From the NCBI RefSeq assembly GCF_002289565.1, contig NZ_NTFY01000086.1:1-64000 (forward strand): a stretch of 64,000 nucleotides of DNA. The letters are read 5' to 3'. The notes below the pieces were generated by a model, which did no database searches, was not told where the DNA came from, and saw nothing but the letters and a program-made list of their open reading frames with translations. A program made the translations under genes and the position numbers. This document shows, in pieces, positions 17,755 to 28,100 of this stretch; position 1 is the stretch's first letter; each line of letters starts with the position of its first letter. Source of the stretch: Rhodopirellula sp. SM50. GTDB lineage: Bacteria; Planctomycetota; Planctomycetia; Pirellulales; Pirellulaceae.

Positions 17755-18429
17755 CTACTTCAGTTGCCACTCGGTCGTATCCGCCGCGGCACCGTTTTGA
17801 TTGACCTCCTTGACCGATCGGATCAGCTGAATCGGCAACTGGACCAGTCCGGCAATGATCAACGCGACGTAGGTGAACAGCAGGAACTGCCCCGGGGTGA
17901 CGAGGGATTGCGGCAGCCAAACCAACGCCGCCGTGGAAATCCCGATCAAGCTCAACAGCGTCTTGAACTCTGTCGGCCCGAATCGGGACAGCGTGAATTC
18001 GCCCACCAACTTTGCCTTGATGTTCGTCAACACGGCGATCGCGAACAGGCAAACGACCGCCACGATGGCCAAATCCAATCGTCCGCAGGCGACACCGATT
18101 CCGATCAGATAGTAGGCAAAGGAAAGCGGATCGGTGAAATGATCGAGCAACTCACCGCCGTTGCGACATTGGCCGGTCCGTCGAGCGTGCGTGCCATCGA
18201 CGCAGTCGGCCAAATGGTTGCCGACGATTCCCGCCGCACCGACGATGCCGGCCCACCAATAGGTCGTTGAAAACGCGAGCCCGACGGCGCCGATGATCGC
18301 CGACAAATGCCCCATCAAGACAATCCCTTCCGGCGGAAACCCGCTGGGGATTCGCAAATGAGGGTACAGCGACTGTAACTTCGGTGAAATGATCGGGTCG
18401 ATCAGGCTATGGGAAACGCGTGCCGACAT
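17755..18429 (-). CDS. CDP-alcohol phosphatidyltransferase family protein
   Basis: A membrane enzyme of 224 residues. The catalytic motif of the family, DGx2ARx8Gx3Dx3D, is fully present in DGTHARRTGQCRNGGELLDH plus FTD, so it should transfer a phosphoalcohol between CDP-diacylglycerol (or a CDP-alcohol) and an acceptor. Five or six hydrophobic segments surround it. I chose the ATG at 18429 (MSARVSHSL), preceded by GAAGG; the frame can extend to a TTG at 18489. It is convergent with the Aas-like gene, 10 bp apart, so the two genes for phospholipid metabolism are adjacent although not co-transcribed. The specific head group is not determinable. Confidence 0.9.
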   Translation of the reverse strand: MSARVSHSLIDPIISPKLQSLYPHLRIPSGFPPEGIVLMGHLSAIIGAVGLAFSTTYWWAGIVGAAGIVGNHLADCVDGTHARRTGQCRNGGELLDHFTDPLSFAYYLIGIGVACGRLDLAIVAVVCLFAIAVLTNIKAKLVGEFTLSRFGPTEFKTLLSLIGISTAALVWLPQSLVTPGQFLLFTYVALIIAGLVQLPIQLIRSVKEVNQNGAAADTTEWQLK

Positions 18430-18572
18430 CGTCTGGGCCTTCGCTGGAAGAGTCAAAAAGAAGCCGCCGACGTCGGCGGGCCAAGACAACAGAGCCCCGA
18501 CTGGCCCGATGACTGCGCACCCTTTCGCGATCCCGACTGAATTCCGATCCCGCTACGTTAACATCAATGAGG

Positions 18573-18643
18573 GGGCCCGGACGCTGGCGCGAACCGGCTG
18601 ATATCAAACGAATATCAGCCGTTTGGCGCGAGCCTACGGGCCC
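18573..18643. repeat. Family D palindromic repeat
   Basis: GGGCCC at 18573 and 18638 bound an imperfect palindrome with GGCTGATAT facing ATATCAGCC in the centre. The right arm 18612-18640 recurs exactly, inverted, as an isolated half element at 34842-34870 (29 of 29 bases). Confidence 0.85.
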
Positions 18644-18681
18644 TCACCTGAGAAAAACGACGCTTCGCGTAGCCGCATTGG

Positions 18682-18749
18682 GCATGCGGGCTGTCGATTC
18701 AAAGCCCGCATGCGTGAGCAAGGGGCCACGCGGCGACCCTCGCTCACGC
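18682..18749. repeat. Double hairpin
   Basis: GCATGCGGGCT (18682) pairs with AGCCCGCATGC (ending 18713), and GCGTGAGC (18712) pairs with GCTCACGC (ending 18749), giving two adjoining stems. Confidence 0.75.
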
Positions 18750-18995
18750 GTCGCACCTAACACCAAGGAGTTGAATTCAGAACATCGACTAAATCGACCG
18801 CCCGCTCGCGCCCCTCAACGGATGCAATCGCCAAACCGCCAAGACTTTTCGGCGCAAGCGGCACTGGCCCGGCAGCGGCCCCCTGAGGTTGTTCCCCCAC
18901 CGGACTTGCTCGGGGGCTATGAGGCACCAAAAGTCGGGTAGGCAATTGACACGCAAACCGGAGCATCGCGGATCGATGGTGAGAAACACAATGCG

Positions 18996-20066
18996 ATGAG
19001 CGGATCGACCTCCATTCACAAAATGAGAGTTGGTCTGACCGTGCTGGTCGCCACCTGCTTGATCGCGATCATCGGGTACGTCCTGGCGGGATGGTCGTAC
19101 ATCGATTCGCTTTACATGGTGGTCATCACAATCTTTGGGGTGGGCTACGGAGAGGTGAATCCGGTCGAGGACCCTCGGCTGAAATTGTTTACGTTGGCGG
19201 TCATCATTTCGGGGTGCAGCTCCGCCATTTATGTCCTCGGCGGATTCGTGCAAATGATCGCCGAAGGGGAAATCCAACGGGCCCTAGGAGCCAGACGCAT
19301 GTGCCAGGAAATCAAGTCGTTATCAGGGCACGCGATCGTTTGCGGGTATGGTCGAGTCGGCCGCAACCTGATCCGTGAACTCGCCCATTTGGGTGTGAAA
19401 TTTGTCGTGATTGATCGCGATAGCGAGCGGTTGAGCGAAGCCGAACGGCACGGGACCTTGGTGATCGCCGGTGACGCGTCTCAAGAAGACATCCTGCTGC
19501 AAGCCGGGATCGAGCGTGCCTCGGTGCTGGCAACCGTCTTGCCGGACGATGCCGACAACGTGTTCGTGACGCTGACCGCCCGTGAGCTGTGCGAGAACAT
19601 TCAGATCATCGCCCGCTGCGAGTGCCCATCGACCGAACGAAAACTGATTCGCAGCGGGGCAGATGGCGTCGTGTCGCCGACGATGATCGGGGCGACCCGA
19701 ATCGCCCACCAAATTGCCTGCCCGACGGTCGAATCGATCGTGGAGAACAAGCAAGCCTTCAATCGACTCAACCAAGACCTCGACGTGTTCGGGGTGCGGA
19801 TGGTCGAACTCGATATCCACGAAGAATCCATCTTCGTCGGGGCGACGATCCATGACCTGGAAACCAGTGGCGATGGGGCGACTGTCGTGGTTGCCGTCAA
19901 ACGCGCCGGCGGCGAAGTCATCAAGAACCCGAAGATGTGCGACGAAATCCGCGGCAAGGACAAGCTTGTCATGCTCTCACACAAAGAAGACTGGTCGCAG
20001 GTCAGCGACGATGTCATCTGCCCTTCAACCAACCTTGCCATGCCGATGGTCCCCCTGGCCATCTGA
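18996..20066 (+). CDS. Potassium channel with RCK/TrkA domains
   Basis: A 356-residue ion channel subunit. Two membrane segments (residues 11-32 and about 65-88) flank a pore loop with the K+ selectivity filter TIFGVGYGE at 45-53. A TrkA-N/RCK Rossmann domain starts near residue 110 (HAIVCGYGRVGRNLIRELAH) with the GxGxxG dinucleotide site, and a TrkA-C-like domain occupies the last 90 residues. The layout matches MthK/Kch-type ligand-gated K+ channels, which act as tetramers in the inner membrane. The gene starts 11-12 codons before the first membrane segment. Its last codons and stop (GGCCATCTGA) are duplicated in the repeat array downstream. Confidence 0.93.
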   Translation: MSGSTSIHKMRVGLTVLVATCLIAIIGYVLAGWSYIDSLYMVVITIFGVGYGEVNPVEDPRLKLFTLAVIISGCSSAIYVLGGFVQMIAEGEIQRALGARRMCQEIKSLSGHAIVCGYGRVGRNLIRELAHLGVKFVVIDRDSERLSEAERHGTLVIAGDASQEDILLQAGIERASVLATVLPDDADNVFVTLTARELCENIQIIARCECPSTERKLIRSGADGVVSPTMIGATRIAHQIACPTVESIVENKQAFNRLNQDLDVFGVRMVELDIHEESIFVGATIHDLETSGDGATVVVAVKRAGGEVIKNPKMCDEIRGKDKLVMLSHKEDWSQVSDDVICPSTNLAMPMVPLAI

Positions 20067-20070
20067 AAAA

Positions 20071-20198
20071 GTGGCGTAAGCTTCCAGCTTGCGATCTCCG
20101 TTGGCAGTCTGAAAAAGTGGCGTAAGCTTCCAGCTTGCGATCTCCGCTGGCCGTCTGAAAAAGTGGTGTAAGCTTCCAGCTTGCGATCTCCGCAGCAC
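20071..20198. repeat. Family B tandem array, three 46-bp units
   Basis: GTGGCGTAAGCTTCCAGC starts at 20071, 20117 and (one change) 20163, a strict 46-bp period. Each unit also contains a copy of the channel gene's final codons and stop (GGCAGTCTGA, GGCCGTCTGA), showing that the duplication included the gene end. Confidence 0.9.
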
Positions 20199-20282
20199 GA
20201 GCTGCAAACGCACGTCGTTGACTCTTCCTGAACATCAGGATTGATCGACCGGAAATTGCCCGAAGCAACGAGCGGTAAAGTA

Positions 20283-20359
20283 AGTGGGATAGGCTTCCAG
20301 CCTGTCGATGCTGAAATGACAGGCTGGAAGCCTATCCCACTTCAAGAGATCCGACACTT
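20283..20359. repeat. Family C palindromic repeat with conserved tail
   Basis: AGTGGGATAGGCTTCCAGCC faces its inverse across a short loop (GATGCTGAAAT). The tail TTCAAGAGATCCGACACTT is shared with the copies at 34.7 and 42.1 kb. Confidence 0.9.
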
Positions 20360-20707
20360 AGAGTCCGCTCAATGCTCAGACAATTGACGTCCTGAGGAGA
20401 GGGACGCTCGTCGTCCCCCGAGCGGTCGTCGGTGTCTACGCGGCGCGTTTTTACAATCCGATGTAAAATCTTCTGCACGCATCGGCGTGGCGGCGCGAGT
20501 TTCACGACGTGTCTTTGCCCCCAAGCGGAGCGCCGCGGCAAGAAAACTCCAGGTCCCTCACCCATCGCGCGATCCAGCCGGCCGCCATGTTTCACGGCAC
20601 TGGCCTGGCCGCGCCGCTTCGGCACCGATCTTGCATTGTCTCCCCAATAGCAACTACCAACAGTTCAGTGTCCCGGGTTTTGAACGCCCCTTCTCATCGA
20701 TGGTCCC

Positions 20708-21625
20708 ATGTCGCGCCCCCTCTTCAAAATCGCTTTCGCAGCCACTTGCTTTGCTCTCCTCGATCACGGGGTCGGCCAAGCCCAATCCGGTTCGGCCATG
20801 ACTCGCTTGCGGCCGATCGGATCGGCCAGCGCCGTGGACCGATTCCAGAATCAACGATCGGCCGCGGCCGCGACCAACGTTGTGATGCGAGCCACCGAGC
20901 CTCGGCCCACGACCGTTCGCAATGAGACCGCCTATTGGCAGCAGAATCAGGCCGTCCCGAGCGCCCCGGCGTCGGTCCGGCAGGTTTCCGCCAACCAGGC
21001 GCCGGTGCGGCAAACGGTCTGGATGCAATCTGGTTTCGATGCGCCGCCGCTGGCGGACTCGGGGATGTCACTGCCGGGCGAGGCGCCCAACGCGGGATTG
21101 CCCCAACCGGGCGCGAGCAGCGCGATTCCGAACTCGACGCCGTTCCCCGAAGCGGCCGCTCCGCCACGTGCCTTGCCGTCGCCGAGTAACTCCTACGCGC
21201 CCTCGCCGTCAGACCTGGATCAAATTCCACAGCCCTCCTTGGAAACCAATGCGTTCGCCAGGGCGGACAACTGCCGCCTGATCACACCACCGAGCACTTA
21301 CATGGCGGCCAGCGCCTTTGCCGGCGGCTGCGGGCAAGTCATCCCGACGTCCTACTCGTCGTCGGTCTGCGGCCCGATCACCCAAGCCCCCGGCACGCTA
21401 CCGGCGGAGATCCCTTCGACGGCCACGATTCCGCCCACGACGGTTTATCCGCCCACCACCACCCAACCGCTGGCGGTGCCCACGTCGGCCGCTCCGGCGC
21501 GTTCGCTGATCACGTTAGGGCAAGAAAACTACATGGTCCAAGTCGGCCAAGGGCTCTGGGGCCAGCCGGTCGCGTACGTCCCCGGCCAGGGTCTGCGCAA
21601 CTGGATCCGCTACATTTTCCCGTGA
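20708..21625 (+). CDS. Secreted Pro/Ala/Ser-rich protein
   Basis: A 305-residue protein with signal peptide MSRPLFKIAFAATCFALLDH ending near VGQAQS. Most of the mature part is low-complexity (Pro, Ala, Ser, Thr, Gln), with a Thr/Pro stretch near residue 235 (IPPTTVYPPTTTQPLAVP). Two short ordered patches contain pairs of Cys (DNCRLITPPSTYMAAS, GGCGQVIP, SVCGPITQ). The last 40 residues look conserved in character (LGQENYMVQVGQGLWGQPVA followed by GQGLRNWIRYIFP). A cell-envelope or surface role is likely but unproven. Confidence 0.72.
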   Translation: MSRPLFKIAFAATCFALLDHGVGQAQSGSAMTRLRPIGSASAVDRFQNQRSAAAATNVVMRATEPRPTTVRNETAYWQQNQAVPSAPASVRQVSANQAPVRQTVWMQSGFDAPPLADSGMSLPGEAPNAGLPQPGASSAIPNSTPFPEAAAPPRALPSPSNSYAPSPSDLDQIPQPSLETNAFARADNCRLITPPSTYMAASAFAGGCGQVIPTSYSSSVCGPITQAPGTLPAEIPSTATIPPTTVYPPTTTQPLAVPTSAAPARSLITLGQENYMVQVGQGLWGQPVAYVPGQGLRNWIRYIFP

Positions 21626-21745
21626 TCGGAAAACAGACGCGGAGTGCCCCACACACGGCTTGCACACTCAGGCGTCACTCGATAATCTACCGGCCCTGGA
21701 AAAGTGAACCTCGGCTGACCGAGACCACTCTTCACAGAGAACCAA

Positions 21746-21830
21746 GCGGATGTGGCGGAACTGGCAGACGCGCTAGATTCAGGTTCTAGTCCTCGATAAG
21801 GGGGTGGAGGTTCAAATCCTCTCATCCGCA
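21746..21830 (+). tRNA. tRNA-Leu (anticodon CAG)
   Basis: The acceptor stem GCGGATG (21746-21752) pairs with CATCCGC (21823-21829), with A as discriminator. The anticodon stem-loop is CTAGA-TTCAGGT-TCTAG with anticodon CAG. A long variable arm and T arm (GAGG-TTCAAAT-CCTC) follow, as in leucine tRNAs. The part from the anticodon stem to the 3' end and the terminator beyond is repeated 11.1 kb downstream. Confidence 0.95.
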
Positions 21831-21866
21831 CTGGTATTCACGGGGTTTTTCGAAACCCCGTTTCTT
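21775..21866 (+). repeat. Direct repeat copy 1, attL-like (within tRNA-Leu)
   Basis: From AGATTCAGG in the anticodon stem through the tRNA end and terminator (92 bp). It matches 32873-32963 with about four substitutions and one 1-bp indel. The boundary inside the anticodon stem is where many tyrosine integrases recombine. Confidence 0.8.
21839..21866 (+). terminator. Rho-independent terminator of tRNA-Leu
   Basis: ACGGGG-TTTTTCGAAA-CCCCGT followed by TTCTT directly after the tRNA. Confidence 0.75.
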
Positions 21867-22140
21867 CAGCCCAAGGCTTACTTTTGGGCGGGCGGTGGCA
21901 AATGGGTGGCACCGCCCGATTCCCGTTGAGTTGGCGATTGTGTTTTTCCAATCAGTCGACGCAAGAGTCACGGCATCCGATGGGGGTGCTCCACAACTTA
22001 ACTCCAGCAGAATCCTTCCGGCCACCTCTGAATCTCGTTCCGCATCGAAGGCCGGATTGTCGTCAACGCTCTGATCGCTGTATGAGTCTAATTCGTGGGT
22101 GGTATTTCTTAACGGTCTTCTGCAAGACACGAACGAATTA

Positions 22141-25100
22141 TCATCGACGTCGGAGCAGCGACTCAAGTCCGTCCTCCGCATTCAGCTGCGAACTTCGGTA
22201 GGCCGTGAGCATGGCGATGGGATCGATGAATCGCCAAGCGGGCAGGCTGGATGCGAAGACTGTCATCAACGCGCCACCACGTAGAGCCCAGAACACGAAT
22301 CCGATTGAAAACACACTCATCCCCGCGCCGGCCACCCCGACGTAGACCATCGCCGGAGCCTCCTCCTGCTCCCGATAGTCGTCCCACTGCGCCCAAACAA
22401 TCGCCTGTTCCAAGTCCTGACGCAGCAGACGCTCCAGCTGCACCAGCTCCGGTGAAAAGTCGCCCTGGGTCGGCAAGATACTCGATGGTGCGTTGTAGAG
22501 GCTAAAGATCTGTCGCGTTATTTCAACTTCCAATTCCTTCGGCAGAAGATCCACCGGGGAAGTGTCCACGTTCGCCCGACGCGCGTTTCCAACCGTTTCT
22601 ACCGCTTGGGGCCCCCATGTGGCCGGCACGGTCGAAATGTCCTGGCTCGGCGATTCTTCGGCCGCATCCTCCACCAAGTCGTTCTGTGATTCGACCTCCG
22701 GCGATGTTCCCGAATCGTCCATGAGGGGCGATGCCGGCTGCGGATCCGTCGTCGGATCGGTCGTCGGATCCGTCAACGCCTGAGTAGACGGAGAGGTTGG
22801 CGGTCCGACGGCGGAAACGTCAATCGTTGCCTGGGCGATGTTGCTAAACAATGCCCCGTCAGTTAGTCGATAAAAGAACGAGTCTTGGCCAAAGAAGTTC
22901 GCATTGGGCGTGTACGTGAACGATCCACCGGGCTGCAAAGCAAACGTCCCATTGCTCGGCGGCGTCACGAGCACCAGCGCGATCGAATCGCCATCGACGT
23001 CCGTGTCGTTGAAAGTGACTCCCGACGTGTCGACCGAGAGCATTTGTCCGGGTTGCGCGGTAAAGCCCTCTCCGGTCGCCGTAGGAGCCTCGTTCACGTC
23101 GGAGACACTGACGGTGAAGACTCTGGTGGTGCTGGAACCGTCGGTGCTGAGGGCGCGAACGGTAATGTTCTCGCTCGAAGCTGTTTCAAAGTCCAGGGTT
23201 CCCGATACACGGACGACACCGCTAACGGGATCGATCGCGAAGCGGCCTCCGGCGTCGTCGTCTAACCAATAGGTCACACTGTCGCCGGAATCCGCATCAC
23301 CGGCCAGTGCTGTCACGCCGACCACCGTACCCAAAGTCGAGTTTTCAGCCACGGTGTTGGTTGCCGAGTCGACATCACTGATCGCGCCGATTGAATTGTC
23401 GTTGACCGGAGTGATGGAGATCGTGAAAGTTCCGGCGACCGCAATCGCCCCATCTTCTCCACCGTCGGCCAGAGAAAAAGAGAAGGAGTCACCGGTGGTC
23501 TCGCTTCCGTCGTGGCTGTACGAGACATCACCGTTGTCCAGTTCGCCCTGGGTAAACGTGGCGCCCAGTCCCAACGGTCCGAACCCGGATAATGTCAAGC
23601 TTCCGTTGTCGGTCACATTGGTGACGGTGTAGACCAGTCCGGCCCCGTTGTCATCGACATCGACCGCCGCAAGCATGGCCGACGTGATTGTCTGCCCCAG
23701 CGCTCCTTCGGCCACCGTCGTTCCGGTATTCGTCGTCAGCGTCGGCGAATCGTTGACCGCTGTGATATCCAGCGTTGCACTTCCGGCCGTATTATCCGCC
23801 CCGTCGGTGATCGTGTAGCTGAAACTGACCGACGTGTCATCGTCACCGGCCGGTGTGTAATTCCAGGTTCCATCTCCGTTATCGAGCAGCGTTCCGGCAC
23901 CCGCGCTGATCGCCAGTCCGGTTGCGGTCAACGAATCACCTTCGACGTCGCCCGCATTGGCCAACAGCTCAGCTTGAGTGATCGTCCGCGCCCCGCTATC
24001 CTCCACGATTGCAGTCAACACCACGGTACTGGTCGTCGGAGCGTCATTGACCGGCGTGATATCGAGCGTTGCACTTCCGGCGACGTTGTCCGTCCCGTCG
24101 GTGATCGTGTAGCTAAAGCTGACCGACGTGTCGTCGTCGCCGGCTGGTGTGTAGTTCCAGGTGCCATCACCATTATCGACAAGCGTGCCGGCACCCGCGC
24201 TGATCGCAAGCCCTGTCGCGGTCAACGAATCGCCGTCGGCATCTCCGGCTGCGGAAAGCAATTCCGCCTGAGTGATCGTTCTTGCTCCGCTGTCCTCCGC
24301 GATAGCCGTCAATACGACCGGGCTGGTCGTCGGAGCATCGTTGATCGGTGTGATATCAAGCGTTGCACTTCCGGCCGTATTATCTGTCCCATCGGTGATC
24401 GTGTAGCTAAAGCTGACCGACGTGTCATCGTCACCGGCCGGTGTGTAGTTCCAAGTCCCGTCGCCATTGTCGACCAGCGTGCCGGCACCAGCGCTGATCG
24501 CCAGTCCGGTTGCGGTCAACGAATCGCCCTCGACGTCGCCCGCATTGGTCAACAGCTCAGCTTGAGTGATCGTCCGAGCCCCGCTATCCTCCGCGATTGC
24601 AGTCAACACCACGGTACTGGTCGTCGGAGCGTCATTGACCGGCGTGATATCGAGCGTTGCGCTTCCGGCGACGTTGTCCGTCCCGTCGGTGATCGTGTAG
24701 CTAAAGCTGACCGACGTGTCGTCGTCGCCGGCTGGTGTGTAATTCCAGGTACCATCACCATTATCGACCAGCGTGCCGGCACCCGCGCTGATCGCAAGCC
24801 CTGTCGCGGTCAGCGAATCGCCGTCGATATCTCCGGATTCGGAAAGCAGTTCCGCTTGAGTGATTGTTCTTGCTCCGCTGTCCTCCGCAATAGCCGTCAA
24901 GACAACCGAGCTGGTTGTCGGAGCATCATTGACCGGCGTGATATCAAGCGTTGCACTTCCGGCCGTATTATCTGTCCCGTCGGTGATCATGTAGCTAAAG
25001 CTGACCGACGTGTCATCGTCGCCGGCCGGTGTGTAGTTCCAGGTACCATCACCGTTATCGACCAGCGTGCCGGCACCCGCGCTGATCGCCAGCCCTGTCG

Positions 25101-28100
25101 CGGTCAACGAATCACCTTCGACGTCGCCCGCATTGGCCAACAGCTCAGCTTGGGTGATCGTCCGCGCCCCGCTGTCCTCCGCGATTGCAGTCAACACCAC
25201 GGCACTGGTCGTCGGAGCATCATTGATCGGTGTGATATCGAGCGTCGCACTTCCGGCGATGTTGTCCGTCCCGTCGGTGATCGTGTAGCTGAAACTGACC
25301 GACGTGTCATCATCACCGGCCGGTGTGTAATTCCAGGTTCCATCTCCGTTATCGACGAGCGTTCCGGCACCCGCGCTGATCGCAAGCCCTGTCGCGGTCA
25401 GTGAATCGCCGTCGATATCTCCGGATGCGGAAAGCAGTTCCGCCTGAGTGATTGTTCTTGCTCCGCTGTCCTCCGCGATTGCAGTCAATACGACCGGGCT
25501 GGTCGTCGGAGCATCATTGACCGGTGTGATATCGAGCGTTGCACTTCCGGCGACGTTGTCCGTCCCGTCGGTGATCGTGTAGCTAAAGCTGACCGACGTG
25601 TCGTCGTCACCGGCCGGTGTGTAGTTCCAGGTGCCATCACCGTTATCGACCAGCGTGCCGGCTCCCGCGCTGATCGCAAGCCCTGTCGCGGTCAACGAAT
25701 CGCCTTCGACGTCGCCCGCATTGGCCAACAGCTCAGCTTGGGTGATCGTCCGTGCCCCGCTGTCCTCCGCGATTGCAGTCAATACGACCGGGCTGGTTGT
25801 CGGAGCATCATTGACCGGTGTGATATCCAGCGTCGCACTTCCGGCGACGTTGTCTGTCCCGTCGGTGATCGTGTAGCTAAAGCTGACCGACGTGTCATCG
25901 TCACCGGCTGGTGTGTAATTCCAGGTACCATTTCCGTTATCAACCAGCGTTCCAGCCCCCGCGCTGATCGCCAGTCCGGTCGCGGTCAGTGAATCGCCGT
26001 CGATATCTCCCGCGTTGGCCAAGAGTTCGGCCTGGGTGATCGTCCTGACTCCACTGTCTTCGGCCATCGCAGTCAGCACGACAGGACTCGTTGATGGAGC
26101 GTCGTTTACCGCGTTGATTGAAGTATCGAGGCTAGCTGAAGCAGCTGCGATGGCGGTTGTGCCTCCATTGGTCGTGGTGTCGACGTTGACACGCGTCTCG
26201 CTACCGGTCGTGTCCGAGAAGCCAGCGACATACGTGTTGTCCAATCCGCGAACCGTCAGACCGGTCGGTGTGCCGTTGTAATCACCGACTGGCACAAAAC
26301 GAATCAATGTCGTGCCAGAAATTGCCAAGGCCGTGTTGTCATCGGCCACCGTGCCGATATCAAACCAGTTCGTGCCGCTGTTGGTTGAGTATTGCCACGC
26401 ACCTTCGGTGACCGCGTTGGCCGTGTTGCCGATCACCGCGATGCCGCTCATGCTGGATCCAGCATCCACATCACCGAACTGGCCGCTGTAGATCGTCGAC
26501 ACTGCCTCGCCACCGGGAGCGATCGTGTCCTCATTGACCGCCGTTAGCAGGCCGTTGCCGAGTGTTGGAGCGTCGTTGATCGGCGTGACGGAGACTTGCG
26601 CCGTGACGTTGCCGGTGGATTCAGCGCCGCCGTCATCCTTGGCCACCACTTCAAGGGCATTCAGTGTGCCGACGGCATCCAGGGCCGGCGTCCAGTAAGC
26701 GTGGTTGGCGGAATCGATCGTGTCATTGGTTCCCGCGGCCCACGCGGTGGCCGTCCCGGCACTGGTGCCGATCTTGAGTGTGCCGCTGGTAACACTCTTG
26801 ACGACAAAAGCATCCACGGTGCCATCGGCATCGGCTTCGTCGCCCTGTGCCATCAGTTCGGCCAGCGTCAGCTCGACTTCGTTGTCTTCATTGGTGGTGT
26901 CAATCACCCCACTGAAACTACTGAGTGTTGGAATCTCGTTAACCGGATTCACGGTGATGCTACTACTCGCGGTGGAATTGCTGAACGCGGTGCCGCCACC
27001 AGTGCCGGAGGATGAATAGGCGATCTGGAAGTCGTCAAGGAGAAACGTGCGGTTTGAGGCCGCACCGACGTTGACATAAAGCCGAATCCGCGTGTTGCCG
27101 GCGATCGACGACGTGATGTCGAACGACTCAGTTCCAACTCCACTGTTTGCTGACGTGTACGATTTCAGTGTGGTGTAGTTACTTCCACCGTCAGCGGAGA
27201 TTTGCAACAGCACCTCTCCGTTGTTGAGTGAACTTGAATCATACGAAAAAGTCAACGTGGCTGAGATCGCGCCGCTAAGATCCGCCTCGCGATAAAGATG
27301 ATCGCCTATCACGGCGGCGTTAACCTGTAATTGCGCCGTCTTCACCTGTAAATTGCCTTTGTCCGCGCCTGCGCCCCCCGCTTCACTCTCAACCCAATCG
27401 CTGGCCCAACTCGCAGTGCCGTCGTTATTGTTGTAAGCGATGCTGGAAAACTCATCGCGCAACGTGGAACTGCTGGTCACGTCCGCAGTCCCGCCGGCCG
27501 TTCCGCTGGTTTGGTCCCAGGCATGAAAGGTGATGCCGTTGGTCACGGTTCCATTCCAATTTGGATCTGGAACGAAACGAACGTAGGTACTGGCATTTGC
27601 CGCGAGCAGCCGTGCGGAACCAGAACCGACAGGAGCCAGCGCAGACCAGTTGGTCCCACCGTCTGTGGTGTATTCCCACGTGCCGTTGGTATCATCCACC
27701 GCAATCACGGCGATCCCCGAGGCCGATCCCGTGTCGGGGTCCGTGATTTGACTCGCAATCAAGTCTGAGACGAGGGTACCAGGGTTGCTGACCGGATCTT
27801 CGTCAATCGTCGTCAGGTCATTGGCACCGGCCAGTGTCGGCGCGTCGTTGACGGCAGTGATCGATGTGTCGAGACCGGCCGAGACCGCCGCGATTGACGT
27901 GGTGCCGCCATTGGTCGTGGTGTCGACGTTGATTCGTGTTTCAGCACCGGCCGTGCTGGAGAATCCGGCGACATAGGTGTTGTCCAATCCGCGAACGGTC
28001 AACCCGGTCGGCGTGCCGCTGTAATCACCGACCGGTACAAAGCGAATCAACGTCGTGCTAGAAATCGCCAAGGCCGTGTTGTCGTCGGCCACCGCGCCGA

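Larger units (their letters stand above)
18430..18995. other. Intergenic region with two palindromic repeats
   Basis: No gene seen. It holds the family D palindrome (18573-18643) and a second hairpin block (18682-18749). The remainder, up to the K+ channel start, carries no feature I can support. Confidence 0.6.
20067..20707. other. Intergenic region with family B and C repeats
   Basis: No gene seen. Three family B units (20071-20198) and one family C palindrome (20283-20359) fill the first half. The second half, upstream of the secreted protein gene, contains nothing I can identify. Confidence 0.6.

Noticed and set aside
23974-25404. 476-residue plus-strand open frame opposite the giant gene
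   Set aside because: It is a mirror of the 98-residue repeats on the minus strand, Arg/Asp-rich and repetitive with the same period.
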